64,000 bases of DNA, from positions 6,793,569 to 6,857,568 of the forward strand of contig SCHM01000002.1 in the NCBI GenBank assembly GCA_004123355.1. The letters are read 5' to 3'. How positions within the stretch are numbered: the first letter of the stretch is position 1; every line of letters starts with the position of its first letter. The notes below the pieces were generated by a model, which made no database searches, was not told the DNA's origin, and saw nothing but the letters and a program-made list of their open reading frames with translations. The position numbers and the translations under genes were made by a program. This DNA comes from Amphirosellinia nigrospora (taxonomy: Eukaryota; Ascomycota; Sordariomycetes; Xylariales; Xylariaceae). This document shows, piece after piece, positions 1 through 15,900 of this stretch.

Positions 1-3000
1 TTTTATATTAGCGCGTATAAATTTTGCTTTTATAATAAGAATCTGGCAAAATTATTTTTATATAAACTATTATAAGCTAGTAAGTATTTTTAATTTGCTT
101 TAAGTTTATATACGTTTTTTATTTTTTTTCCGTTAAAATTACGTTTAAGCTTAAAATAATAATTAAGATTTCTAAAATATCCGGATATTTAATAAAAGCA
201 AAGTTATAGCTATAATATATAATTATAATAACGTTTATTTTTACGATAAATTTTTTTTTAAAAGCTTAAATTTTAGTTGTATCCGCTTTAAATTGCGGTA
301 AAAATAGCGGGCTATTTTGGGGCAATTATAAAATATTGCTCGGGTTTTAATTTTTTCGTTATATATTTAATCGCTATCGATTTTTTTATTTTTAACTTAT
401 ATAATATTAGCTAGCGCGCTATTAAAATTATTACCCGTATTTAAATTGCTAAATATAATTATAGCTAAATAATAATAAAATAATTTAATTAAAAGTTTTA
501 AAAAAAAAAAGCAAAATTATAAATATAGCTTAGGTTATTTTATTAAATATATAAATAGTTTTAATTATATAAACAAAAATATATAAATTATTAGCTAGTT
601 TATAAATTATAAAAATAATATTAATTAAAATATAACCTTTATTTTTATTTATATATAAATTTTATTATTTTTTTTAAAAATTAGCTTTAAACATTTTATT
701 TATTAACAAAAATTTAGCAAATATATTTAACTAAAAACGTACCGGGCTAAAATAACTATTTATTATTATTATTATTTTATTTAACGTTATAAGTTAGCTA
801 GCAAGCTAGCTTTTTATAAAGCTTTTTAAAAAGCATATAATTATATTATATTAAAAATATATAAATATAATTTATTTAATTAATCTAATACTATAACAAT
901 TTTATTAAAAAAATTATTTTTATTAAACTTTTTTATTATTTATTTTATTTTATAGCCTAAAAATATAATTTATTATTTTTAAAAACTAATACGTTCCGTT
1001 TATTCGCGCTAATAATATAATAAATCTTAAGTTAACTGTTTTTTTTTTTCGTTAATTCCCTTTTTAAATATAAATAAACTAAAAAATAAAAATTAATAAT
1101 AGCTAATATTTACGCTTTTTTAAATAGTTTAGCGTAAACTACCCGTTATAAGTTTCCTATATAATATTTATCGCTATTTTTTAAAGCATAAATATTTTAC
1201 TTAAGCAACTTTTTTCGCCCGGTATAATTATTATATAAAGCTTTTTATATTATATAAATCTTAACTAGTACGTAATATAGTGCTATATAAGGTCCTACAT
1301 AAAGCTCGTTAAATATTACCTTATAAATAGAAGTTATTATAAATTTTAAGCAAATATTAAAGCTAAACTCAAACATTAAAATACTTGCTTTACCGGCTAT
1401 ATATTTTTTTTTCGGTCCTATAAAAGTTAATAAAGCTATAAAAAAAAAAAGAATTCTAAATATAAAAAAGTTATAAATTTTCTTTTCGAAAGAAAAAAAA
1501 CTTAAATCTATATAGCTTTTTTAATACTATAATTATTTATATTAATTTAAACTTTATTTTAAATTTTTAATTAAAGCTTTTATAAATTTTATATTATAAT
1601 TAATATATAATTTTTTTGCTAAAAATAAAGCATTTTTTTTTTTATAAAAATTATATATAGCCCTTTTAATTAAAAACTTTTATATTTTTAATATATTAAA
1701 GTTAAATTTTTTACTTATTACGGAAATTAATATTAAAAAAATATCTATTATTATAATACCCTTAAATTTTAACAGCGAAATTAACCTATTTATTAAAAGC
1801 TTTAACTTAAATATATTATTTAAAAAAAAAATAAAACTCCTTTATATACTTATTACGCTTAAAAAAAGTTTAAATTATAACTTATAGCTTAATAAATAAT
1901 TTAGCTAGCAGCTAAAATAATAATATTAATAGTTATTTTAATAATTAACTTTATAATTAGTTATAATAATTAAAAATAATAAAAAAATCGATATTTTTAT
2001 ATAAATATTATTTTTTATATACAACTAAACTTATATTAATAAGATTTTTAACTACTATAAAAATTCTTATTTTAATTATTTATATAAAATTATTCTTAAT
2101 AAATATATTAAATAGTTAATAAACTTTTAACTTAACTTTTAAAATCTAGTATATATAAATATAATTAGCTATTTAACTATAATAACTATAATATTATAAA
2201 ATATTTATAAATAACTATAAACTATAATTAAATATAATTAATAAAAAAATAAAAAATAATTTATATAATAAAACAACTTAAATAAACTTGTTTATTTAAA
2301 AGTTTTTATTAAAAAAGTTTATTAATTTAAACATATTTAAAACTAAAAAATAATAAATAAATTAATAAAAATGCTTTAATTATTTAAAACTTAAATTATT
2401 TTTAAAAATTAAAGTTAATAAAAATTAAAAAATTAACGTTTTATTAAAATAAATATATAGCTAAATAAATTATTTATAAATAAAATAAACCTTTTAAATT
2501 TTAACTTTAATTTTACTTATTTCTATTATTTTAAGACTATTTATATAGCTTTAAAAATATTTTTTAACTAAGCATAAAAAAATAAACAAGCTAATATTTA
2601 AATTATATAAACAAAAAAATTCTTCGATAATAATAACAATATATTTATTATTAATTAATAAAAATAATTAAATTTATATCTTTACTAATAAAAAATCCAA
2701 AAATACTCGTATAAAAAGACCTCGAAAGCTATAAAATTTTTAGCACTATTAGGTTAAACAAAGCAACTATATAAACTGCTACTTTTATAACTATTGTTTT
2801 TTTTTTTTTTTTCGTCTATTTTTTTATTATTTATTTTATTATAATTTACCTTATTATTATTTTATTATTATTAAAAAACATAATTGCTATATATCGTTTT
2901 TTTAAACTAAAGCTTAAATATTTTTATCGTATTTATTAACGCTAAAAATATTATTGTTGCGCTTTTTTTTCTTTAAATAAATAAAATCTAAACATTTTAA

Positions 3001-6000
3001 TTATTATTATTATAATCGTTTTCTTTATTAAAAAACGCTTATTATCGATAATTTAGCGTTTAATTTTATAAATATTAACTATTTTTAAATCTAATATTAA
3101 AAAAACTTATAATCGTTAAAAAATCAAATTATTTACTTTTAAATATTATTTAACTAAATCTTTAATTATCTTAATACTATTAAGCGCGCCAAATCATACA
3201 ATTCGCTAAACAACCGTTTTAAGCTCTATATTTAAATAAAACTTATATCCGAACATATTAAAAACTAATCACGGACATCAAAATAATAGTCTAAATATTG
3301 CCTAAAAATAACAAAAGCTATTAAAATAGCTGCTTATATATTACTTTAATACGTTTAAATATTAAAATAGCCCGCATATTTAATTAAACCTTTTATATAA
3401 AAAAAAAATATAATTACTCTTATTAAAACACTAAAAAATAGCCTAAAATCCTCTTAACAAATATAATTAATAGTAATAATAATAAATAATAGCAGCAATA
3501 ATAAATAATAATTATAATAATAATAACAACAATATAATAAATTAAATAATAATAATAAATAATAAATTTTTTAAAAAATAAACCTTAGGAAATAAAGCGC
3601 TATTTAATTTATAGCCCCTCTTATTTAAAAATAAAAAAAGCAACAATTAAAAACTTCAAATAAGCCAACTATTTAAAAATTTTATTTAAGTTCTATAATT
3701 TAAAAATATATATTTAATATAAATTAAACAACTTATCGTTAATAATATAAATTTAATACTATAGCAAATATAATAAAAATATTTTACTAACTATAAAAGC
3801 TTTCGCTAAAAAAAAAAAAAAAAAAAAAAATTTTATTTAAAATATAACTTAGACTTAAAATAATTTTTATTTAAATTTCGATAATATAAACTACGCCTTA
3901 ATATTTGCGTCTTTAGCTATATATTTTTTACTTCCGAAAATAAAACTTTTGTTTATTTTATGCTATTTATAAGCAGATATATATAAAAAACATAAAAAAA
4001 ATAAATTATATAAGCTAACAAATAGCTAAAAAAATAATTAATATATATTAATATAAACTAATATTATATAAATATTATAATAATATATATTATATTTAAA
4101 TAAATAATTATATTTAGTTTTTCGCCCGCTTATAATAATACGATATATTTTCTAAAAATAAATAGTTTTATATTTATATAATTTATAGCGTATTTTATAT
4201 CGGTAAAAATTAAATTAATTAAACTGTTAATTTATATTATATTTATTGCTTTTTTTATTGTTTAAATTAAATTTTATTGTTTAAATTTAAATCTTGTTTT
4301 TTTTATATTTTTTTTATTTTACTTTTTTTAAAAAATAGCCTTATTATATTGCAAAAAAATAGCTTAATAGTAATAATTTATTTATATTAAAAAATAGCTA
4401 AACAAAATATTTTATAGCTTTTTTTATTATGAAAAAAACTTTTTACTATTTATCAAAGCCTGATAATATTTGCTATAAATTAAAATCCGAAAATATTAAT
4501 ATAAATAATAAAAATAACGCCACGCTTTTATAAAGCCCGAGGTTATATTAAAACCAGTATCTTAATAATAGCTATAAAAAAATAGTATTATTAAATATTT
4601 ATTTTATCGTATAAATCGTAACCTTATAATAACTATTTAATTACTATAGCTAAAAGTTTTATTTTTATTTTAAGCAATATTACGGTTATTTAGCTAAATA
4701 TTATACTATATATTTAACTAAACTTTTTTTAAAATTTATATATATAAACAAACTTTTTAAATATCTCGGGCTTTATTTATTATAAATTATAATACATAAA
4801 GTTATAATTAATAAACGTATTAAAAATATTTTATTTAAAATAAATCGAATAGCTATTTTATATATTAAAAGTATTTTCGTTAAATATTATAAAAAAACTT
4901 AATATTTATAAAAAATACCGCTTATTTTATATTAAAAGCGTTTATTTTATGTAAGGACTGCTTAAAAGCGCTTAAAACAAATAAACAAAAATATAGCGCA
5001 GCTAGTTTTTAATTAATAAAGCAATAACTTCGGCCGATAAACCTACGCAAAACTTAACCTAAGCTAGCTCTTAATGTTCTATATTACAACTTAATTTATA
5101 TAAAATTTATAGTACTATAGCGCTACAATTAGCTAGCGATACTTTCCTTGCAGCAAAAATAAACCTTATTTACTATAAACTTTAATTCTTAAGTTTAGAA
5201 CTAAATTGTCTGCTATAAATACGCGCATTTATAATAATATATAATAAATAAGCCGCTCCCCGCCGCCGGAGTAACAAAAACTTCGAAAATACGCTATTTT
5301 TACTAAATAATATACTAAAATAAATAAAAAAAAAAGCTATACTTTTAAGCTAATCCTTTATATAGCGTTTTTTTAAAATCCTTAAACGTAATACCGGCTT
5401 ATTTTAGTTTATCGGCCATTCGTTTATAATAAATAGCTAAGCTATTTTATCTTTAAAAATATTGCTTAAAATTACTGCCTGCCGCATTTCTAATATTTTC
5501 CTAGTTATAACCACCTAAAGGCCTATAGTCTAATATAATTTTAAACTTTATATTTTAATTTTATTTATCGGTTTTTATCTCATTTTTACTGCGTAATATT
5601 TCGAAACAAAAATATTTTCGTAGTCGGGCTTATTCTTTTTATTGTTTACGCTATCGAAATTATTTGCTACGTCCTAATTAACGTTATATTCCTAACTAAA
5701 CGATTGCTTATTCGTAATAAATTCTAAAACGCCTTCGTAAACATAAAATTTATAAGCAGCTTAAAAACTGTTTTATCTAAAATATATTTTAATATTTAAC
5801 CTAATATACTATTTAAAGTTAAATAGTTCTAGTAGCACTAGCGAATATATATAATATTTAAGTTTAAAAAGCTGTTTTATAAACTTAACTAGACCGGATT
5901 TCTTACGATATAACAAATATAGTTATAAAAGCTAACGCCAAAAAACATCCGCTATAGCTTTTATAATAATATATAGTCCTAGCTCCGCTATAAGCTTTTA

Positions 6001-9000
6001 TTGTATCGATTTATTTTTTTTATATTTATTAATATATTTCTAAATTATTTTTTAATAAACCCTACTATTTTACATTTCGGGCAAATATATATCTTATATT
6101 TATCCTTAAAATCTTAGCTCTTTTATACTTTATTAAATAAACCCGGCGTACGTAAAAATAGTAAAAACGCGCTTATATCCGGCCAAACAAACAAAACCGC
6201 TCGGCGTTTAGGATTTAAAACCAAAGCAATTACGCTAATATAAATATAGTCGAAATTATAAACAAAAACATTTACAGCAGCAAAATATACCTTCATAGTT
6301 ATAAACAATAAAAAATTACTAAAAATAATAAATATAGGTTTTAAAATATAAAAATATATCCTAAAAAAAATACAACGTAATATTTTAAACTAATAAAAAC
6401 ATATTAAACAGCGCCGATCAAGCGTTAAATTATATAATAATCTTTTAAAATATTAGGGCAACCTACATTATTAATATATTTACTATTTTATAATCTATCC
6501 GCCATTATTATAACCGAAATAAATACGCGTTTATAAAACTAGCTTTTAGTATTTTTACCAAAATCTTAAATAGTCCGAAAATAAAAATTCGCCCCGAACA
6601 ATATAGTTTAACCTTAATAGCAATATTTTATTTTCTATATATTTTGTCTTATAACTCGGAAGCGAAAAATTATTGTTTATACCTTAAAAACTTATTATTA
6701 ACGCCTTAAAATAAATTTACTACTATTTAAGCTACTATTAATATAAAATATTAGCGAAAACTTAAACATATATTATTTATATTTTCGTTATAATAATATA
6801 ACAAACAAAGCTCCGCTAACGGATTACTAAGCTAGCTTTATTTTACTTATATTAATTTAAATTATAGCTGTATTAACTACGTTTTTAAAAAAACGCTAAT
6901 AACGTTATTTAATATATAATATATAGTACTAGCGGATAATCGCTGGATATATACTAAACTATTTTCCAGTAAATAAAATAAATACTTTAAACTTCTTTAA
7001 AATAATAAAAACGTAGTACGCTTATTTTTAATTAATATTAAAAAAATAAAGCATATAATCGAGCTAATAAATATGTAACTTTGCAGCGAAAACTTATTCC
7101 GGAACTAGCAAGCAAAATTTTTTTGCCGGTTCTTCGGCCCGCAGCTTAAAGCATAAAACTAAATAATAACCTAGGTCAAAGCAGACCGACCGTAATTCCA
7201 ATAAACAAATAACTTCTACTTTATGTTTAATAATCTTAACTATTTTAACAGCGCAGATAACTAGCAGCTTAAAATTCTAAATATAAGCAATATTTAATAT
7301 AAACTATTGTTTAGCCGCAAAATAAAATAAGCAAACATATGTATTATTAGCAGACCCGGGTAATCGAAAATACGTTTAAAGGATTTTATACAGTTTTTAA
7401 TAAAATAAACATATCTAAAGCGCTAAAAATATACCCGCTTACCCGCTAAATAAAAAAAAAAGCTTTAAGCTTAAAAAAACAAAAAAAACATATTTAAAAC
7501 AGTTATCATAGCATACTAACAAACTTATAATATTACCCTCCCCCTCTAAAAGTATATAAATAAGCTTTAATAAAGCTTATCCTCGAAACTACGCGATTTC
7601 TTGTTATAATTAAACATTTATAAGCCCAACTTTTCCGACTTCTTGCTTAATATTATTATTTCTAGCAAACACCTAAATTATAACAGCGTTTTATAAATTA
7701 TAATAAACTAAAAAGATCTTACGCTATTTTAATTATATATTTTATTAAAAATAAACTTATAAATTTTTTTTTTAAAAATAATAACCAAAAACCAAACGCA
7801 CAAGTTTAGGTTTATTAAGCACGTTTATAATATATAAAATTATATTATAACGCGTTCTTAAATACTATATTAAATAACTTATAGAAAAAAATTCTACGTA
7901 ACCTTATTATTCGCCAGCAAATATTAATTTAAACTAAAATACCAGGTATATAGCTATTTAATTTATAATTTAAATTTAATAAACTTTTAAAACTTTATTG
8001 TTTAAACCTATATACAAACTAAATATTATAGCATAAACGCTAGGCAATTTTATTTAAGCCGCTAGTTTTAATAAATATATTTATTAAAAAACAAAAATTA
8101 AAAAGTTAGCTATAAATAAACAAGCCGGATTAAAATAAGCTATAGCTTAATAATAAGATTTATAAGCTTTTATAACGTTTAATATAAACAAATAAAACTA
8201 TTAACGCAGCAAAACTACTAATAATATTAGTATATTATTTTATTATTTAGCGCTACTAATCTTTTACTGCTTACTAAAACGCCCCTTATTAAACCTAATA
8301 AAAGTTATAAAAATAAAATTATAATAATATAATAAAGTTAATCGTTCGTAATAAAATAATACTTAAGCAAAAAAAATATTATAATTAACGTTATAGTTTT
8401 ATAGCATAATTAAAATAAAAATAAATAGCAAATAAATCTAATAAATATATTAACTATTATATTAATCTTTAAAACTATAAAGCTAGCTTTATTAAATAAT
8501 AAATAAAAAAAGCTAAATAGCTTAAACAAGCAAATATTTTTTACAAACTATATAAAAAATAGCTTCGCTTAAACGTATAAAAATTATATAGTTAGGTTTT
8601 TTAGGCTTATATCCTAAAAAAAAAGTTTAAAATTTTAATAAAAAAATAAAACAATTTACGTAAATATAATAAAAAAAGTTTAAGCTATTTTATTAAATAT
8701 TTAATAAAAACAAGTTAAACAGTTATAAATTAGGCCATATAAAGTAATAAAACGCGCACTATTTTGCGCTAAAATTTAAATTGCTTAAAAGCTATTCGAT
8801 TATATTAAGAGCACTATCCGCGGAAAAGCGCTAACGTACTAATAGCCGAACTAATAATAGCTGTTCTTAACTATTATAGTAGTCTTACTATTCTTTTAAT
8901 CTAGCTTTAGCTATTAAATAAAACTTTTAAGCTAATTTAAAAACGCGGCGCTATTATATATAAAAATAAAGTTCAGGTTATAAAGCTTATAAAAAAATAT

Positions 9001-12000
9001 TTAATAAATAAACTAATAAAAATTATTTATTACCCCGTTAAATCGAATTAGCGCTACGTTTAAATTATCCGCTAAAAAAATATAATTTTACTACGCTTTA
9101 AAACTTACTATTTTAAATATTTTTAATAACGCCCGAAGCGTACTTATATACTGCTAAAGCTACTAAAAAACTTAGCTCCGCTTATTTTCGGCAGTAGCTA
9201 ACTAATACTTTTTTAGTTTTTATATAATATTATTATATTATTACGCAATATTTTAAAAAACAGCATATAAATAGTCCTTAAACGTTAATATATGTTTAAG
9301 CTCGCTAGCTACAAGCCTTAATATAAAACTAGACATAAACGGAAAGCTTTTATACTAGCTAGACTTTTTTATATAATACTATAAATTAGAATATTAATAT
9401 AATAGCCCTATAATATTAAAGTTAGGCAAAAAATAAAACTCTTTTCGGCGAAGCTTTTTATATCTATTATTATTCCAAATAATATATAAATCTAGTTTAA
9501 AAAAAAAATAATAAAACTAAATATCGCAAATAAATATATTAATATAATAAATAATTTAAAGCTCTGTTATTACTAAGACTAACGCTAATTCGATATATCT
9601 TTTTTTTTTTTTTTAGGACTTATCCGCTAAGCAAACAAATTAGAACGCTTTATTTAAAGTTATAAAGTTTAAAATTTTGTTCGAACCGTAAAAAATTTAT
9701 TTTCTTATTATATATTTTTTTATCGGTAATTTATTATTAATAAATAAGCTTTTTAAAGTTTTATTTATAAAAAATAATTAAATATATATAAACAGTAAAA
9801 AAAAATATATAGTTAATAAAAAAAATAAAAAAAACGCCCGCTATATAAAACAAAATATTAAACTATTAAAAAAACATAATATATATAAATATAGTTATTT
9901 TATATTATAATATTATAATTTATTTTTGGGTTAAAATATCGAGCAAACTATATAAAGCTTTTAAATTTTTAAAAATTATTTTTAACTTTAAATTAAATAA
10001 ACATTTAAAAATTAACCTATATATAAAATAAATATAAAAAAATAATAAAAATAATATTATAATATAAAACGTTTTTAATTCAATATTAAGCTAATATTTA
10101 TTATTATTATTATTATTTTATTTTATATATACGTATATATTTATAAAAATAAAAAAAAAAAAACATAATAATTAGTATAGTTAGCTTAAAATAGATATAA
10201 AGCAAGGAGGTAGCAATAATAATAGCAACAAAAAAATAAAACCTAATAATATTTTTAAGCTATAAAACATAAACAAAATAGCAAAAAAGGCGCATAATAA
10301 AAAAAGCACAAAAACGTAAAACTAAAATATAACAATTTAAAATAGCCGTTTATTAAAAAACAAGTCGCGCTTAGGTATATAGTCTTATAAATATTTAACT
10401 TAATTAGTTATAAAGTTTAGGTTTATATATTTAGCTAGTTAATATACTATTTATAGCTTTTTTTAAGCTATATTATTTATCCGCAAAAATAACCACTAAT
10501 TTTAGAACTATAAAAAATACGGCGTATAAAAGGCTAAAATAAACTAAAAAGAATAGCTACATAACGTACCAAAGGTTAATAATAAAAAAACAATATTCTT
10601 ACTATATAAATACTATACCGGATTAATTGCTATAAGCTATTTAACCTTGTTTATTTTAAATATTTATTTAACTAGTATATTTTGTATATATAAATGATTT
10701 ATTTATTATAAACAGCTTTTTATATATAATACTTAGTATTAATCTTTTCTATATATTTTAAATAAATACTAAAATAGTAATAATATATAAATAATTTTTT
10801 TTTATACGTATATAAAAACTATAAAATAAAACAATATAAAAATTTTTTTTAGAATAACTATAGATTATTTTATATTAATATTTATAACTTTAGGTTATAA
10901 ATAAAAAGTTATTTAATAAGCGCTATAAAAAATAGCTTAAATATATTATTTTTAATTATAAAATATATTTAAAGCTGCTTTAATAGCTTTTATAAACTTT
11001 TTAAACTATTAACCTAGCTTAAAAATATTTAAAACAAATTAATATAAAGCTTTAAATATTTAATAAAATATATTATAAACGTTCGATATATATATAAATA
11101 TTTATTAATAATACCCCCGAATAAGCGTAATAATTAAAACTTTTAATTTAAATTATATTTTATAGCTATAGTTTAATTTTTAACTATTTTTTTAATAACT
11201 TTTATAATAATTAATTGTTATAAAACTAGCGTTATAATATTATTGCTGCTATATAACAAACTAGCGCTAATAAAAAAACAAAAATAATAAAAATAATAAC
11301 AAAAGTAATAATAATAATAACAATAGTAATAACAATAATAACGTATAAATAATATATATCGTAAAAAAGTTTACTAAAACATAAAACATAAGAATAAAAT
11401 CGGCGATTACGCGCTAACTAAAATAATAACCGGAGCAAAAAGCTTAGCAAACAATAACGCGTAAAAAATCGCTTTAATAAAACAAAAGCTATACTTCTGT
11501 AGCTTTAAAATTACCGCTATCGAACGTCTTTATTTACATCGAAAAACTAACTAAAAATTAAATATAATAATACGCTTAAGAATATATAAACAATTATATA
11601 AGCTTAATTCGATTTAAATAATAAAGTTTTTAGCTTTAGCGTTTATAAACTAATTAAAATATTTATAATTATAACTTATTCGATTTTAGAAAAACTTTTA
11701 ATATAACTTACGTTTACGCTTAAAATAATATATTATATAATTTTTTAACCTAAAAATCGGACTATTTTTTTTAAAAAAAAAAAGTTATAGTTAAAAAACT
11801 AATTTAAATATATAGCTTTATACCCTATAATAAAAAAAACCAGCAAACAATATTAACCGGGGTTTTTTATTATTATATTAAACGGCTTTATTAATATAAC
11901 TATATTAAAATAGCTAACGCTATTATATTATATTAAGTTTTTTTACTTCTACTATTTTTTTATTACTAGCTTATAGTCTTTTTTTATAATAAAGTTTTCG

Positions 12001-12780
12001 CCGCTATAGTACCGAAAAAAACATACTTTTTACTTTAAAATTATAACCTAAACATTTAGGTTTATAGCTAGCCCCTACATATAATATAAATTACAAAGAA
12101 TATTTTCGGCCTATAAAATAAATATATAAAACCCCGCCGGACTTTCAGCTAGTATATTTTAAACACGGTTTTTAAAACTAAAACTTAAAAAAAAATTATA
12201 AAAAATATATAATTTTTTTATCGATACCTATTAGCACTTCGTCGAAAATAATTTGCTCCGCAAAAAATTTATTTAACAATTATTTATACTTTTTTTTTAT
12301 ATTTAGTATATTTGCTATCTTTTTAATCTTTAGCAAAATATCTTTTATATTTAATAATAAAACAAATCTTTTAAACCGTGCTTTCCTTAAAGTATTAAAA
12401 GCCGCTTTAAATAACAATACAAAAGCTTACAAAAAATAAAACAAAATACAATAATTACTATTTACAATATATACGTTTCTATTAATAAAATAACAAGGCT
12501 ACTAGCAAGCCTAATTAACCTTTTTAACTACGTAAGTATAAATAGTAGCTTATATAATTAAACACAAAGCGCTAATAATATTTGCAAAGCTTGCTAGCTT
12601 TTCTAAAATATACTTTTTAACCTAAAACATATCTTACGCAACTAAATAATATATTTCTTTTACTACTTAAGCACTCGCGACATATACCGGCGCGTTTTTA
12701 TATTCGGCGGCCCTAGGGCTAAAAAAAGCCAAGCAGCAAGACAAAAGAGGTATGAAAAAGTATACAAGAGCGCAGGCTTA
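1..12780. repeat. AT-rich RIP-degraded repeat block
   Basis: Extremely AT-rich DNA with long TA-rich tracts. TG and CA dinucleotides are conspicuously rare, so ATG codons are nearly absent and stop codons occur in all frames. This is what RIP leaves of duplicated transposon DNA. No ORF here is credible. A degenerate copy of the element seen at 37790-38157 lies at about 1232-1590. AAT-type microsatellite stretches lie at about 3465-3565 and 11265-11350. The stretch 5000-9500 keeps slightly more C and G than its surroundings, but no protein could be read from it. The block is inferred to be heterochromatin made of dead elements. Confidence 0.85.
1232..1590 (+). repeat. RIP-mutated copy of the 37.8-kb element
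   Basis: Aligning this stretch by eye with 37790-38157 gives long collinear matches in which most differences are C-to-T or G-to-A. For example, the island sequence GAACTCGAGTACCGAGACAC corresponds to a version with the same A and T positions. It lacks about 17 bases near the middle that the island copy has. It has the same orientation as the other two copies. Confidence 0.7.
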
Positions 12781-12980
12781 TATATGCGTGCTTGTCAACC
12801 TATATTAAATAACCTACGGGCCTTCACTATTGCGGTTTGGGCTATATAGATCAGGTCTCAATATACTAGGTTGGTTGATTAAATAAAGGGCTAAGTCTAG
12901 TTTTTATAGTAGGCTAAATACTTATAGCTGTGGGGTAGGGCTGGCTTATAGTGCCTGCCAGGGCTCTATTAGTCGCCACC
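12781..12980 (+). repeat. Left direct repeat (probable LTR)
   Basis: About 200 bp matching 18310-18510 in the same orientation. Most differences are C/T or G/A transitions, and here this copy is the less mutated one: TATGCGTGCTTGTCAACC against TATACGTACTTATTAACC. The two copies are about 5.5 kb apart, a normal size for an LTR retrotransposon, and the DNA between them is heavily RIP-mutated. The repeat may begin at the TGTCAACC motif and its exact ends are uncertain. Identity stops after CGCCACC. No target-site duplication was established. Confidence 0.6.
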
Positions 12981-15900
12981 CTAGAACTACAACTACTTTC
13001 TTCTTAAATAATTGCCCTTAGTTATTTATTTTAACTAATATTTTTATAATAAAACTATTTATAATCTAGCTACTTTATTATTGCTTTTAAACGCTTTTAA
13101 AATCTTTTTTAATATTATTTAACTAGTATATTATAAGCTTTATATAAAATAGCTATTATCGCTATACGCAAAAATAAATTAGTTCCGTTATATTTACTTA
13201 ATAATTAAATTTTACTAAAACTTTATAACTTATAAATATTACCGTAATAACAACTTATTATAGCTTATAATCCGTTATAAAAAAGTTCTATTTTATTATT
13301 ACGCTAGCATACTTATAATATTTAATCTTTAAATATATAAGTTTGGATTAATTTTTTTTCTTTTATAAATAAACTTTAATTTAATTTTTAAAAGCTTTTA
13401 AACTATTAAAATAATTCTTTATTATAAATATTTTATAATTTTTTACTAAGCTTTACTAAAATTTAACTTTTTTTTTTCGGTTAAATTTTTATATATTTAA
13501 AAACTTTAACAAATAACTATTATTAAAAAAACTAAATACTAAATAAAAAAAATAACTACTATAGCTATTTAGTTTTAATATCCGATTATAAATATTTATA
13601 GCTATTTATAATAAAATAGCTACGTTAAATATTTATATACTAAACTTTCTTATAATATAATTCGCTTAAAATCTTTATTTATTTTTTTTATTTTATTATT
13701 ATTTCTAAGTTTTTTAAATATAATAAGCTTAACTATAAATTTTTTACTTTAATACTATTAAATTATTTTATTACTTACAAACGCGCTTTTATTATCGCTA
13801 ATCTATTCTTTTAAATATTTAAAAGTTTTCCCGATTTTAATAATTAATAATATTATATTTAAAAATAATATATTAAATATTATAACTACTTTTACTTATA
13901 CTATAATATATTTTACGTATATTAATATTTTTAATTATATTATAAATATATAGTTTATTATTTAACGCGTTAATAAAAATAATAATACTATAAATTATAA
14001 ATTTAATAATATTATTAATAATAGCTTTATTAATTAATATTATTTATATTCTACTATAGCTTACTATACTATTAAGGTAATCTTTAAATATTAATATTAT
14101 TTATTAATTTCATATATTAAAGTACTAACTATAACGTGCTTTAAGTTAATATATATATTCTTAACTTTTTATAATAATTCTAATATTTTAAGGATTTTTA
14201 AAAGCATTACTGTTTAATATACCGTTCTTATAAAATATAAAAGGTTTCCAAAGGTCCGTTAATATTAAGCTATTTTATATAGTTCTTTTTTATATATAAT
14301 AAATGTTTAAATACTTATTAAGCTTTTAAATTTAATAATAATTTACTATTAAATTTTAAAAACTTAAATATAGCTTATAAGTTTATATAGTTTAATTATT
14401 ATAGCAGTTTAACTAACTATTTTTTTATATTTAATAATATCTACGTTTTAAAATTATATTTTACTATTAAAAAGTTATTTTAAAAAGTTTTAATAGCTAA
14501 TAACTAGTACGTTTAATTTGCTTATATAATATATAATTTATATATTATAGTGCTTAATAATATTAAAAATCGAACTATTTGTACTAATTATTTTAATTTA
14601 TTTTTTATTATAAATAATAACTCATAGTTAATACGTATAATTATTTTTCCTCTTTTTACTTAATATTTCTAATGTTATAATACTAATATAATAACTAAAA
14701 GTTCTTATTCTTATATTAAATAATATATTTAATAATTATTTAGCTTTTTAAAAAATATACTATTAAATAAAATACTATTTTCTTTCTATAAAAATACAGC
14801 TATATTAAACATACCCCAACGTATAATTAGCTAAAATTTATATTTATTATAAAAACAACCTTTAATTAAATACTTTAATTATTAATATCGTAATTATTAT
14901 ATTTTTAATTATTTATTAAGCTTTTTAAGCTTTTACGTTTAATATAACTAATTAGTTTTTCAGTTCTTTTATTAATACCGTAAATAATACTATAATTAAT
15001 AAATATTTATTAATTAAATATTTAAAATAGCTTACTATATTTATAAATCTATATATTTAATAATTATTCTTAGCATCGGTTTATCCTTTATTATAGCTAT
15101 TTTTGCTAAGTTTATTTTAATTCTTTTTTAAAATATAAAATCTTAAAAATATACTTTAATTAATAAACATTAAAGTTTTCGCAGGGTTAATTATTATATT
15201 ATACTACGCTAGTTATTTAAATAGTATATAATACTGTTAATATAGTTTTTTTTTCATTTTTCTTTAAATATAAATATTATTAAATAAACTTATTAGCTAT
15301 TTTTAAAAAGCTTTACGATTTTTTTTATTAAGGCCTAAAAAATAGCTAGTATATTATAAGTTTAAAAAATATAACTAGCTATTTATATATACCGAAAAAT
15401 ATTATAAATATTATTTTTTCGCAATAAAAGCTATATACTCCTATATACTAATATTTATTTTTAAAATCTATAAAAATATACTACTTATAATTTACGGCCT
15501 TTTATATTTAATCTATAGCGTTTAATAATAAATAAGCTTACTTTTTATAACTTTATTTAGTTTTTTATAATCGTAATAAAATCGCTATATAATATTTTTT
15601 TAATTACTAAAATTAAGCTTAATAGTTTTACTAAATTGCTTTTTTAAAGTTAATAATATTAGCGCGCTTTATAGTCTTATACCCTTTTTAATATAAATAT
15701 TTAAATATATTTTAATAAATTTTTTTATAGTTTTTTTTATATAAGCTATATTATAAAGTAATAGCTTTATTAATAAGCTATTTTTAATATTAATATAATA
15801 TTTTATATATATTATAATATCGGTATATTATTTAGCTAAATTAAATAAGCCGGAGAATTATTTTATTAGTTTTATTTATTTATTTATTATTTAAAGGTCT